DNA of 64,000 bases from Ruegeria arenilitoris. GTDB lineage: Bacteria > Pseudomonadota > Alphaproteobacteria > Rhodobacterales > Rhodobacteraceae. A program made the position numbers and the translations under genes. Where the stretch lies: NCBI RefSeq assembly GCF_013032855.1, contig NZ_WQDA01000002.1, positions 744,001 through 808,000 on the forward strand. The letters run 5' to 3'. The notes below the pieces were generated by a model. The model saw nothing but the letters and a program-made list of their open reading frames with translations, ran no database searches and was not told the DNA's origin. Of the stretch, positions 44,201 through 52,069 are shown one piece after another; position 1 is the first letter of the stretch; every line of letters starts with the position of its first letter.

Positions 44201-44299
44201 CTGTGGGCCCTGCGGTCTGTGTTGGCCGAGGTGGGCGACTATGCCCCTGCCCCGGTGTGCGACCACAGCCATCACCATGACGGGTGCGGCTGCTGCTGA
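41234..44299 (+). CDS. Trimodular protein: APH-type kinase, M23 peptidase-like domain, class III aminotransferase
   Basis: 1021 aa. Residues 1-350 are an aminoglycoside-phosphotransferase/hydroxylysine-kinase fold: HNDVNDYNIL (199-208) and IDLGD (223-227). Residues 385-565 match M23/lysostaphin-like metallopeptidases, with H432/D436 in HLAVDVFAP and HVHFQL (523-528). Residues 575-1000 are a class III aminotransferase or phospholyase (D815 in ADEVQTG, PLP Lys845 in VLGKPIGNG). The tail CDHSHHHDGCGCC is metal-binding in appearance. Similar trimodular proteins exist; a role in phosphorylated amino-alcohol or hydroxylysine breakdown is likely. No signal peptide. Confidence 0.88.
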   Translation: MNDVSEFWAAALRRVWGLDARLSRLDGEYDLNFLVQATNGQDYVLKVMRAGCDPQLVELQIKALEDIAAEAPGLPFPKVIPGLDGGLLLQIDDDAGRPRLAWVLERLPGRCYAKTVPKSEDLILKLGRVLGATDRALERFSHPGLERPEFKWDLTQAGWIADKLDAVADPDRAALLREICAQFDAVADMLAELPRQAIHNDVNDYNILVEGELSERRQVSGLIDLGDMCAAPRVCELAIAGAYVVLDYPRPERALAALVRGYHAANRLRPQEVDLIWPLLRMRLAVSVVNSTLMAAENPDDPYVTISQAPAWRFLEDASVNGKMMPARLRAACGLHVTDGAERIHAYLAEHRGQFAQLLGQDLADVPMGSLSVENSTWPQNPFHMPLDEAARVGAEFGAGPWLGYYNEPRLIYAEPAFRKGPWKASDRRTVHLAVDVFAPAGTPLMAPLSGRVEAVENRANHLDYGGVVILHHETPEGDAFYTLYGHLDPEVCDRLKPGDPVAQGATFARLGDAGQNGGWAPHVHFQLALTTAGMQADWPGVADPDELDLWHAVCPNPAALLNLPDEKVFYRPTDKAEILSKRRAHFGGNLSLTYDDPVMLVRGWKHHLFDEWGRPYLDAYNNVPHVGHAHPRIQAVAADQLKRMNSNTRYLHPAQIEFADKLLSKLPDHLQVCFFVNSGTEANELALRLARTHSGAKGMVTPDHGYHGNTNAAVAISAYKFNKPGGVGQADWVELVEVADDYRGRFKRDDPDRAQKYADLVDDAIAALQRKGHGVAGFIAETFPSVGGQIIPPKGYLPAVYQKIRAAGGVCIADEVQTGLGRLGEYYFGFEHQGASPDIVVLGKPIGNGHPLGVLVTTRDIADSFDNGIEFFSTFGGSTLSCRIGKEVLDIVDYEGLQENARVMGARLMDGLRAIEAEFACVGDVRGMGLFLGVELINPDGSEGTEICRYVKNRMRDHRILIGSEGPKDNILKIRPPLTIEAEDVDMILWALRSVLAEVGDYAPAPVCDHSHHHDGCGCC

Positions 44300-44304
44300 G
44301 AAAC

Positions 44305-44328
44305 GCCCCGGCCGAATTCGGCCAGGGC
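44305..44328. terminator. Palindromic hairpin between convergent genes
   Basis: GGCCGAATTCGGCC (44310-44323) is a perfect palindrome extended by GCCC (44305-44308) and GGGC (44325-44328) after a C/A mismatch. No T-run follows. It lies 6 bases after the stop of the trimodular gene. Confidence 0.4.
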
Positions 44329-44342
44329 ACTGAACCGCGCTG

Positions 44343-44819
44343 TCAGTGCAGCACGGCCGAGGGGGTCTGATGGCCGGTGGTCGGCAGTGGAACGGCGGAG
44401 GTCATGCGCCGCAGGGCCAGCCCGAACTCTTCGGACAGTGACGCCAGCGCGGGCGCGAAATCGGGGCGTACGATCAAGGCGGCCAGCATCATCGCATCCT
44501 CGCGCGCCCCTTCCGAGGCCGCGGCGATCATCTGCGCGAAACAGCTTTCGTCCGCGCCCAGACAGGCGCAGCCCAGCCCGTGCCGGATCAAGGGGCGGCG
44601 GGCGTGATGGGCGCACAGGCTGCACAGACGATCCAGCGCCAGCATGGCCAGCTGCCCATGATCGACGCCCAGCGCGATGTCGAAGTCATGTGCGGCGTCG
44701 GCTCGGCCGGCGGCCCCGTCACTCCACATCCGCAGGTACATGACGGCACCGGCCTCGATCGGGGTCAGATCGGCCAGCCGTCCGACCGGGGCGCCGCCCC
44801 GGGTCGATGCGCCGCTCAT
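44343..44819 (-). CDS. Cys-rich protein of unknown function coupled to hemP
   Basis: 158 aa, no signal peptide. Five cysteines lie in one stretch: C66 and C69 (LCSLCAHHARRP), C84 and C86 (GLGCACLGADES), and C93; with nearby histidines this could bind iron-sulfur, heme or zinc. The C-terminal half is helical. The ATG overlaps the hemP stop by four bases. No known family was recognised. A link to heme or iron handling is inferred from this coupling alone. Confidence 0.72.
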   Translation of the reverse strand: MSGASTRGGAPVGRLADLTPIEAGAVMYLRMWSDGAAGRADAAHDFDIALGVDHGQLAMLALDRLCSLCAHHARRPLIRHGLGCACLGADESCFAQMIAAASEGAREDAMMLAALIVRPDFAPALASLSEEFGLALRRMTSAVPLPTTGHQTPSAVLH

Positions 44820-44983
44820 TTTGTCAGGATCAATTTACCCGCGCGGGTGATGCGCAGGGTATACAGCTGGTCGCCCAGTTCGATATGGGCCAGGTTGCCG
44901 CCCTGCGTCAGGTCCTCGGCCTTGTGGGCCGGCAGCATCGAAACGGCATAGGCTTGGGTCGGATTCGGGTTCTGCGCGTTCAT
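44816..44983 (-). CDS. hemP: Hemin uptake protein HemP
   Basis: 55 aa. The C-terminus YTLRITRAGKLILTK is the HemP signature, preceded by EDLTQGGNLAHIELGDQL. HemP proteins are small and are tied to heme uptake and iron response; in some bacteria they activate heme-transport gene expression. Here the usual heme receptor or ABC genes are not adjacent; the next gene is a Cys-rich protein whose start overlaps this stop. Leader length is about 95 nt if the promoter at 45083-45111 is used. Confidence 0.88.
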   Translation of the reverse strand: MNAQNPNPTQAYAVSMLPAHKAEDLTQGGNLAHIELGDQLYTLRITRAGKLILTK

Positions 44984-45082
44984 CGGGTCATCTCCGGTTG
45001 TGTTCAGGCAAAGCGCCTTTTCCGTTCAACTTTCATGGATCTGGCTGGCCCGGAACCGGGTTGGCTGCGTGTCTTCATGCTT

Positions 45083-45111
45083 AATCTGATAAAAATACTA
45101 AGGTATGTCAA
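45083..45111 (-). promoter_or_regulatory. Candidate hemP promoter
   Basis: On the minus strand TTGACA (complement at 45106-45111) is followed after 17 bases by CAGATT (complement at 45083-45088). The spacer is very AT-rich for this genome and contains the pair CTTA/TAAG, which could be part of an iron-regulator site. The -10 is weak. Confidence 0.35.
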
Positions 45112-45203
45112 GTGCCGGTTTCCTGCTATTCGCACACCGAACCATTGCGCCCTTGCGGCAGGCCCGTTAGGCCGGGTCTCGGCACTTAGAGACGGGAGCG
45201 GAG

Positions 45204-45878
45204 ATGACGGCGGCAATCGTGTTTGATCTGGATGGCACGCTGGTGGACAGCCTGGCCGACATTGCGGCAGCAGCGAACCGGATGCTGGCCGATCAGGGCT
45301 ATGCGCCCCTGCCCGAAGAAACGATCCGGGGATTCGTCGGCAATGGTCTGCCAAAACTGGTTGAGCGCGTGATCCTCCACTGCGGACTGAGCATTGAGCG
45401 CCATTCCGAACTGACACAGGTCACGCTGAACCATTACAGCCAGGCATCAAGTGCGATCACCAGGCCTTATCCAGGTGTCAAAGACGCTCTGCGACGACTG
45501 CGGGCTGCAAATATCGCGCTAGGGGTCTGCACCAACAAACCGGAAGCGCCCGCGCAGCATATCCTTGAGGTTCTGGATCTGGCGCAGTTCTTCGACGTGG
45601 TGATCGGCGGAGATACAGTGAAATCCCGCAAACCCGACCCCGCCCACCTGACCGCCACGTTCGAGGCACTGGGCACAAACGACGCGCGGGTCTTTGTGGG
45701 CGACAGCGAAGTGGACGCAGAAACCGCCCAACGTGCCCAAGTCCCATTTATTCTGTATTCGGAAGGGTATCGAAAGTCGCCGGTCTCGGAACTTCCCCAT
45801 TTGGCCAGCTTCGACGACTTTGCGCGCCTCCCTGACCTGGCAATGCGCATCACGGGCTTATCTGGTACCGGGCTCTAA
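45204..45878 (+). CDS. gph: Phosphoglycolate phosphatase (HAD family)
   Basis: 224 aa. HAD motif I is FDLDGTLVDS (7-16), motif II CTNKPE, motif III KSRKPDPAHL, and motif IV VFVGDSEVDAETA. It hydrolyses 2-phosphoglycolate from DNA repair or photorespiration to glycolate. The cap domain fits Gph rather than beta-phosphoglucomutase. GGAG lies 7 bases upstream of ATG 45204. Gene stands alone, divergent from hemP. Confidence 0.88.
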   Translation: MTAAIVFDLDGTLVDSLADIAAAANRMLADQGYAPLPEETIRGFVGNGLPKLVERVILHCGLSIERHSELTQVTLNHYSQASSAITRPYPGVKDALRRLRAANIALGVCTNKPEAPAQHILEVLDLAQFFDVVIGGDTVKSRKPDPAHLTATFEALGTNDARVFVGDSEVDAETAQRAQVPFILYSEGYRKSPVSELPHLASFDDFARLPDLAMRITGLSGTGL

Positions 45879-45919
45879 GGCTTTGGCTGTCAAGGGATTC
45901 AACTTTTTTGGGGGTTTTT

Positions 45920-45955
45920 GAGGGGCCGGCTGAGGGGGTAGGTAGCCAGCCCCTC
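45920..45955. other. Strong stem-loop between convergent gph and ackA
   Basis: GAGGGGCCGGCT (45920-45931) pairs with AGCCAGCCCCTC (45944-45955) with one mismatch and a 12-base loop. It is preceded by T6-G5-T5 on the plus strand and has no clean T-run behind it, so its role as a terminator is uncertain. Confidence 0.4.
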
Positions 45956-46099
45956 TTCGGGGAAAGTGGTAGGCCAAGTTTGACCTTGGTTGATCAGACA
46001 ATAGCCCAGCCCACCTATGCCCGAAATTGGGGTTTTCCCGTAGAGAGCCATTTTTTCGAAAAATTCGCCGAAAATCCTTCGCTGACGTCCAGCGCCTGA

Positions 46100-47347
46100 T
46101 CACTCAGGCCCCGAACCATCGGCCGGGGGCGGCGCGGCTGGGCTCGCTTTGTCCAATAGCGTCTCGTACATGTGCGGATAGACGAAACGAGCAGCCGCAC
46201 GGGCGATCACCAGTTCCTCGTTGGTGGGGATGACCATGACCTGAACCCGGGACAGCGGTGTCGAGATGATCCGGGCGTGGTCCGTATTGGCATCATGGTC
46301 CAGTTCAATCCCCAACCACCCCATGTTGACGCAAATCCTTTCGCGCACTAGCGCAGAATTCTCGCCGATCCCACCCGTGAACACCACCGCATCCAGCCCG
46401 CCCAGCACAGCCGCAAGGGCACCGAGTTCACGCCGCGCACGGAAATTGAAATAGCTGATGGCCCGGCGCGCGCTGCCGCTGTCGGACTTTTCCAGCGTGC
46501 GCATGTCGCTGGACAGACCGGACAGACCCAGCAGACCGGATTTGCGATACAGAAGTTCGGTGATCTCATCCACGCTCATGCCCTTCTGGTCCATGAGGTA
46601 GAGGACGACACCGGGATCCAATTGGCCGCATCGGGTTCCCATAGGCAGACCGTCTATGGCCGAGAACCCCATGCTGGACCCGACCGAGCGGCCGTGGATC
46701 ATACCGCACATCGACGCGCCGTTGCCCAGATGCGCCACGATGACCCGACCGCCATGCAGCAGCGGCGCGGTCTTGGCCAGATGGCCCGAGATGTATTCGT
46801 AGCTGAGGCCGTGAAACCCATAGCGGCGAACGCCCTTGTCATAATACTCGGTCGGCAAGGCAAACGTATCGTTGACCCAGGGGTGACTGCGGTGAAAGGC
46901 GGTGTCGAAACAGGCAACCTGCACCGCATCGGGGAACCGCTCGACCGAGGCACGAACGCCGCTGAGGTTATAAGGTTGATGCAATGGTGCGAAGGGCGAG
47001 AGTTTGTCCAGCGCCGCAAGACTTTCCGGCGTCAGCAAGATCGGGTGATCATGGTCAGGACCACCATGAACGATGCGGTGGCCGACGGCTGCAATATTGG
47101 CCGCGGGAAATTGCTGGACGATCAGGTCCAGAACATGGTTCAGGGCCTCGTGATGATCGGCAATCCCGTCTGCCACATCACCGCCCAACGTGCGGCCATC
47201 CGACGTTTTGGCGCGGATGGTCGCGCCCGCGGCGCCAATGCGGTCGACGATTCCGGTGCAGATTGCCACCGGGTCATCGGATGGCAACGAAAACAGCCCG
47301 AACTTCAGAGATGACGAGCCTGCGTTCAGCGTGATGACATGGCTCAT
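46100..47347 (-). CDS. ackA: Acetate kinase
   Basis: 415 aa, full length. It interconverts acetate plus ATP and acetyl phosphate. Motifs: LNAGSSSLKF (7-16) for phosphate binding, GHRIVHGG, FDTAFH, HLGNGAS, TRCGQLDPGVV, and FTGGIGENSALVRERI. The C-terminal tail (ASPAAPPPADGSGPE) is an unusual extension of low complexity. The start overlaps the stop of the pta-type gene by four bases, making an operon for acetyl-CoA/acetate conversion. Confidence 0.97.
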   Translation of the reverse strand: MSHVITLNAGSSSLKFGLFSLPSDDPVAICTGIVDRIGAAGATIRAKTSDGRTLGGDVADGIADHHEALNHVLDLIVQQFPAANIAAVGHRIVHGGPDHDHPILLTPESLAALDKLSPFAPLHQPYNLSGVRASVERFPDAVQVACFDTAFHRSHPWVNDTFALPTEYYDKGVRRYGFHGLSYEYISGHLAKTAPLLHGGRVIVAHLGNGASMCGMIHGRSVGSSMGFSAIDGLPMGTRCGQLDPGVVLYLMDQKGMSVDEITELLYRKSGLLGLSGLSSDMRTLEKSDSGSARRAISYFNFRARRELGALAAVLGGLDAVVFTGGIGENSALVRERICVNMGWLGIELDHDANTDHARIISTPLSRVQVMVIPTNEELVIARAAARFVYPHMYETLLDKASPAAPPPADGSGPE

Positions 47348-48732
47348 GACCGCCCCCCGGCAATGCGGGCGGCGTGCAGGGCAGCCACGGCGCAGGATGC
47401 CAAACGCGCCTTGTCGTCATCCGCGCGGCTGTTCAGGATGATCGGCACCTTCGCCCCCAGAACCACCCCTGCCGCTTCGGCGTTGGCGATATATGTCAGC
47501 TGTTTGGCCAGCATGTTGCCCGCATCCAGGTTCGGAACCACAAGTATGTCGGCCTGTCCGGCCACTGGCGAGACGATCCCCTTGATCCGTGCTGCGGCCA
47601 TGCTGACCGCATTGTCCATGGCCAGCGGACCGTCGACCAAGCCTCCTTTGATCTGGCCACGTTCAGCCATTTTGGACAGCAACGCCGCGTCGATCGAGGA
47701 CCGAATGGCCGGGTTCACCGTCTCGACCGCCGACAGTACGCCGACCTTGGGCGTTTCCATCCCGATCGAGATCGCCAGATCAATCGCGTTCTGGGTAATG
47801 TCGATCTTGGTTTGCAGATCGGGCTCGATATTGATCGCGGCGTCGGTCACCAGCAGCGGGTGCGGTTGCCCGGGCACGTCCATGACGAAAACATGGGTAA
47901 AGCGCCGGCCCGCGCGCAATCCCTGATCCTTCCGCAATGCGGCCCTCAGCAGATCATCGGTGTGCAGATGCCCCTTCATCAGCGCCCCGGCCCGGCCTTC
48001 GACCACAAGGTCGACGGCGATGCGGGCGGCTTCGCTGTGCTCTTCCGCGGCGACAATCTCGAAACCATCCAGCTTTTCGCCCAGTTCCTGCGCCGCCTGC
48101 CCGATCAGGTCCGGGCGACCGACAAGTATCGGCTCAATGATCGTTTCCCGCGCAGCCAGGATCGCGCCGCCCAGCGAGTTCGGGTCCTCCGGCGCGACGA
48201 CGGCGGTCGGGATGGGATCCAGCGGCCGGGATTTCTCCAGCAACGCGTCGAAGTGACGGTGCCGCTGAACGATCAGGCCGGGAACCTCGATTTCGCGGAA
48301 CGACAGGGCGCGGTCCGGCGCTATTACCACGGCTTTGCCGCTGACGATGACCGCATCATCCCTGCATCGGGTGACGGTGGTATCCAGGACCACCTCGCGG
48401 TTTGCACGCTTTTCCGTGACGACCACACGCGCCAAAAGCTCGTCCCCGGCCATGGCACGGCCCACGAAGTCGAACTGTTGCGATTTGTAGAGCGTCCCGG
48501 CCCCGGGAAGGATGTTTCCCAGAACCGCCGAGATCAGCGCGCCCACGAACAGCGATGGCGCTACCGCTTCGGGCCGGTCGTCTCCGTCCCCGTCTTCATG
48601 GGCCAGGTGCAGCGGGTTGTGATTGCCCGAATTCGCGGCGAAGGCATAAAAGTCATCCTCGGTGCACAGACGCTTCAGTTCGGCCGTGTCCCCGATGTTG
48701 AGCTGATCGTAAGGTTTGTTGTGATACTGCAT
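47344..48732 (-). CDS. MaoC-like hydratase fused to phosphate acetyltransferase
   Basis: 462 aa. Residues 15-155 form a MaoC-type hot-dog domain (FAANSGNHNPLHLAHED). Residues from about 175 onward form a phosphate acyltransferase of the Pta/Ptb family (LVGRPDLIGQAA, GMETPKVGVLSAVETVNP, KGGLVDGPLAMDNAVS, LVVPNLDAGNMLAKQL). It should convert acyl-CoA plus phosphate to acyl phosphate, feeding acetate kinase encoded next. The MaoC part keeps the D/N..H hydratase motif as NSGNHNPLH; whether it is catalytic is unknown. First gene of the operon. Confidence 0.92.
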   Translation of the reverse strand: MQYHNKPYDQLNIGDTAELKRLCTEDDFYAFAANSGNHNPLHLAHEDGDGDDRPEAVAPSLFVGALISAVLGNILPGAGTLYKSQQFDFVGRAMAGDELLARVVVTEKRANREVVLDTTVTRCRDDAVIVSGKAVVIAPDRALSFREIEVPGLIVQRHRHFDALLEKSRPLDPIPTAVVAPEDPNSLGGAILAARETIIEPILVGRPDLIGQAAQELGEKLDGFEIVAAEEHSEAARIAVDLVVEGRAGALMKGHLHTDDLLRAALRKDQGLRAGRRFTHVFVMDVPGQPHPLLVTDAAINIEPDLQTKIDITQNAIDLAISIGMETPKVGVLSAVETVNPAIRSSIDAALLSKMAERGQIKGGLVDGPLAMDNAVSMAAARIKGIVSPVAGQADILVVPNLDAGNMLAKQLTYIANAEAAGVVLGAKVPIILNSRADDDKARLASCAVAALHAARIAGGRS

Positions 48733-49118
48733 CTAGTTCAACCTGCGAATGCTGCGCGCCGAACGCGGCCATGGCTGGGCCGAGCGACCGGAGCTGTGTT
48801 GCCCGGAACCTGATGGATTACACGCGAAATGTCCAACTCATACCCCAGCACGTCACGTCATTTTGGCGCGCAGGAAGACCTTGCACGAGCGATGCAACAA
48901 GACGTTGACAGCCACCCGGTTTTTTTGACGCGCCCGCCATCTGGCTTGGGAAAAGGCGATGGAACGCGGCACAACCAAGCGCCAGAGTTGAACGGGATAC
49001 CGCTGATTGGTAAATCTGAGCGACCTTGGATGCCGGTACACATACCATGATCGCCCCTCAGCGATTGAACCCCCACCAGCGGCGTCCCGACGAGCACTAG
49101 CGAGGCCGAACCGTTCCC
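48733..49118. other. 386-bp gap with no recognised gene
   Basis: This stretch separates the divergent maoC-pta and membrane-protein genes. A 73-codon open frame (48829-49050) has no ribosome-binding site or family resemblance and is not called. A T7 run at 48924 follows CCACCCGG but no good stem precedes it. Promoters for both flanking genes must lie here. Confidence 0.5.
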
Positions 49119-50321
49119 TTGACGACCGAGTTGCAGAATACGTTGATCCTGTCCGCGGTCGTGGTGGTCTTGGCCATTCTGGTTTGGCCACGTGTCGCCA
49201 ATTCCCGGATGTGGAGAGCCTCGATCACCCCGCTGGCGTCGATCATCGGCAGCGGGTTCCTTGTTCTTGGTCCAATCCTGGACGTCAGTTTTGGCGATCT
49301 GGCCCCGCTTGCCATGCTGGGCCTCTGCGCCGCGGCCTGGGGGTTTGGAAGCGCAATTCGATACAACATCCGCGACATTGCGCACAGATCCGACCGGGGT
49401 GCCGGTATCGAGCGGGCCGAAAGGGTCGCGTCGGCAAGCCTGTCTTTTGCCTACTTCATTTCGGTCGCCTACTACCTGAACCTGTTCGGCTCGTTTGGCG
49501 TGAGCTTGACCCAGGTGGATGACGCGTTTCATGCCCGCCTTGTGACCTCGGGCGTGCTTGTGCTGATCCTTTTCGTTGGCTGCACCCGGGGGTTTTCCGC
49601 GCTGGAACGGTTGGAGCAGATTTCAGTCGGCCTGAAACTGGCAATCATCGCCGGGCTGCTTGTCGGACTTGCCACGTATTTCGCCGAGCAATACAGCCAC
49701 GATGCGCTTGTCTTTGACCCGCCGGCCGAGCGCGGCTCGCACGCGTTCATGTTGTTGGCGGGCCTGATCGTAACAGTGCAGGGATTTGAAACCTCGCGTT
49801 ACCTCGGCCACGCCTATGATGCGGAAACCCGCATTCGCTCCATGCGGTGGGCCCAGTTGATCGCAAGCGCGGTTTACCTGATCTATATCGGCCTGTTGAC
49901 CTATTCGGTCGAACCGGGCGGCTTGGTTCTGGACGAAACGGCGATCATTGACCTGATGCAGGTCGTCGCTCCGATACTGCCCGTTCTTCTGGTTATTGCG
50001 GCCCTGTCGGCCCAGTTCAGCGCCGCTGTCGCGGATACCAGCGGGTCCGGTGGACTGCTGTCCGAGATTTCAGGCGGGCGCGCCTCTGAACGGACCGCCT
50101 ATACCGTTCTGGTCGGTGTCGGGTTGATACTGACCTGGACATCGAATGTCTTTGAAATCATCAGCTATGCGTCGCGCGCCTTTGCAGCCTATTACGCGCT
50201 GCAGGCCGGCATCGCGGCCCGGTCGGCGTCTCAGCAGAACCTGCCCTTCCGCGCGTTGGTGTTTGCACTGTTCTGCATTCTTGGCGCAGCAATCGCGGTA
50301 TTCGGATTGCCCGTCGAATGA
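49119..50321 (+). CDS. Polytopic membrane protein, APC-permease-like
   Basis: 400 aa with about 10-11 hydrophobic segments, e.g. TLILSAVVVVLAILVW at the N-terminus, SIIGSGFLVLGPIL (similar to the GSGF of APC permeases), LIVTVQGFETSRYLGHAYD, and a final ALFCILGAAIAVFGLPVE. The glycine-rich start and GFE motif fit amino acid/polyamine-type transporters. The TTG start is uncertain, as GAGG is 14 bases upstream. It is convergent with the GMC oxidoreductase. Substrate unknown. Confidence 0.65.
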   Translation: MTTELQNTLILSAVVVVLAILVWPRVANSRMWRASITPLASIIGSGFLVLGPILDVSFGDLAPLAMLGLCAAAWGFGSAIRYNIRDIAHRSDRGAGIERAERVASASLSFAYFISVAYYLNLFGSFGVSLTQVDDAFHARLVTSGVLVLILFVGCTRGFSALERLEQISVGLKLAIIAGLLVGLATYFAEQYSHDALVFDPPAERGSHAFMLLAGLIVTVQGFETSRYLGHAYDAETRIRSMRWAQLIASAVYLIYIGLLTYSVEPGGLVLDETAIIDLMQVVAPILPVLLVIAALSAQFSAAVADTSGSGGLLSEISGGRASERTAYTVLVGVGLILTWTSNVFEIISYASRAFAAYYALQAGIAARSASQQNLPFRALVFALFCILGAAIAVFGLPVE

Positions 50322-50365
50322 CGCTCTGACCTTACCCAGCCAATAACTGGCCGACAGACTCTGTG

Positions 50366-51961
50366 TCAGCCGCGTCCCGCGATCAGATCGCTGGCCTTCT
50401 CACCGATCATGATGGCGGGCGCATTGGTGTTTCCGCTGACGATTTCCGGCATGATCGAGCAATCTGCAACGCGCAACCCCTCGATCCCTTTTACCTTCAA
50501 ATCAGGTCCGACAACGGCCGCGTCGGTCGTACCCATCGCGCAGGTTCCGGTCGGATGATAGATCGACACTGAATTCGAACGCGCCCAGTCCAACGTCCCC
50601 TCATAGTCATCACAGGACAGATCCGCCGTCGGTCGGAACTCCTCGGAGATCTTTGAGGCCAACGGATTGTGGCGCGCAATATTGCGAGCGATGTTGACGC
50701 CAGCGACGATCGTTCGGCAATCGGTCTCTGTCGACAGATAATTCGGGATGATTTTGACATACCTGGCGGGGTCCGGTCCATCCAACCGCAACTCTCCACG
50801 GCTTTCCGGCCTGAGTTGGCAGACCGACATCGTGAAGGCCGAAAACGGGTGCACGCCTTCACCCGGGCTGTCCGCCGACCAGGGCTGGACGTGGAATTGG
50901 ATGTCCGGGGTTTGAACATCGGGACGGGTCTTCATGAAACCGGTTGCCAGACTGGCCGCCATGGTCATGGGACCGGCCCGGAACAACGCGTATTTCAGCG
51001 CGATGCGGGCCTGGTTGAACAGGCTCCGCACTTCATCGTTCAGAGTCGGCTCGTTGCACTTGAATACCAGGCGCGCCTGCAGGTGGTCTTGCAGCCCCTT
51101 GCCGACGTTCGGCAAGGCGTGAACGGGCTCGATTCCGTTTGCCTTCAGATGATCCGGGTCACCAATGCCCGACAGCATCAGGATCTGCGGAGAGTTGATT
51201 GCCCCCCCGGACAGGATGACCTCGCGCCGGGCCTTCACCGTTTTGGTTTCACCCGACCGATCGCGGTAGACGACGCCTGTTGCGCGCTTGCCGTCCATGG
51301 CAACCCGCGTCACCAGCGCGCGGGTGATGATCGTCAGGTTCTGCCGGTTGCGGATGGGCTTGAGATAGGCGACGGCCGCACTGCAACGACGACCGTTGCG
51401 CGTGGTAAGCTGAAAATACCCGACGCCCTCTTGGTTGGCGCCGTTGTAGTCTGGATTGAACGGATAGCCTGCGGCCTGCGCCGCGGCGACCCAGGCATCG
51501 CAGATCGGGCGCTGTATGCGCATATTGGAGACGGACAGCGGGCCACCTACGCCGTGATACTCGTCCTCTCCGCGCTCTTGATCTTCGCTGCGCTTGAATA
51601 GCGGCAAAACATCGTCCCAGCCCCACCCGACGTTTCCCATCTGGCGCCAGCGGTCGTAATCCTCTTTCTGCCCGCGAACATAGAGAAGCCCGTTCAACGA
51701 GGACGACCCGCCCAATACTTTTCCGCGCGGCCAATCAATGGAACGCCCATTCAATCCCGGGTCAGGCTCGGTGCGATAACACCAATCGACCGAGGGGTTG
51801 TGCATGGTCTTGAAGTACCCGACCGGGATGTGAATCCACGGGTTGGTGTCTGGTCCGCCCGCCTCGATCAATGCAACTTTGGTTTGGGGGTCAGCACTAA
51901 GCCGATTGGCGATGACACATCCCGCAGAACCGGCACCGACAATCACATAGTCCACTTCCAT
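50366..51961 (-). CDS. GMC family FAD-dependent alcohol oxidoreductase (choline dehydrogenase type)
   Basis: 531 aa. FAD motif VIVGAGSAGCVIANRL (6-21), GMC signature 1 GKVLGGSSSLNGLLYVRG (80-97), signature 2 GGAINSPQILMLSGIG, and the C-terminal active site YHPTGTCAMG with SGNTNAPAIMIGEKASD. The family oxidises choline, polyols or other alcohols. No betB/betI is present, so choline is unlikely. It is divergent from the TRAP binding protein gene, which suggests that the TRAP system imports its substrate. Confidence 0.9.
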   Translation of the reverse strand: MEVDYVIVGAGSAGCVIANRLSADPQTKVALIEAGGPDTNPWIHIPVGYFKTMHNPSVDWCYRTEPDPGLNGRSIDWPRGKVLGGSSSLNGLLYVRGQKEDYDRWRQMGNVGWGWDDVLPLFKRSEDQERGEDEYHGVGGPLSVSNMRIQRPICDAWVAAAQAAGYPFNPDYNGANQEGVGYFQLTTRNGRRCSAAVAYLKPIRNRQNLTIITRALVTRVAMDGKRATGVVYRDRSGETKTVKARREVILSGGAINSPQILMLSGIGDPDHLKANGIEPVHALPNVGKGLQDHLQARLVFKCNEPTLNDEVRSLFNQARIALKYALFRAGPMTMAASLATGFMKTRPDVQTPDIQFHVQPWSADSPGEGVHPFSAFTMSVCQLRPESRGELRLDGPDPARYVKIIPNYLSTETDCRTIVAGVNIARNIARHNPLASKISEEFRPTADLSCDDYEGTLDWARSNSVSIYHPTGTCAMGTTDAAVVGPDLKVKGIEGLRVADCSIMPEIVSGNTNAPAIMIGEKASDLIAGRG

Positions 51962-51995
51962 GATCGGCTCCTCCCGAAGTTGCTAAAAAAACCCT

Positions 51996-52008
51996 ATGCA
52001 AGATGCAT
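51996..52008. promoter_or_regulatory. Palindrome in the GMC/TRAP divergent promoter
   Basis: ATGCA-AGA-TGCAT, a 5-bp perfect inverted repeat with 3-base centre, sits between the two divergent start codons, a plausible site for the IclR regulator encoded downstream. Confidence 0.35.
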
Positions 52009-52069
52009 GAATTAAGCTAGCATTTTTTGATACAAAACGTCTCAATAATTGCGAAACGGGAGGATAGCA

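Noticed and set aside
47374..48813. 479-codon plus-strand frame opposite maoC-pta
   Set aside because: Antisense shadow with His/Arg/Gln-rich composition.
48829..49050. 73-codon plus-strand frame in the pta/membrane-protein gap
   Set aside because: No ribosome-binding site, no resemblance to a family, composition unlike neighbours.
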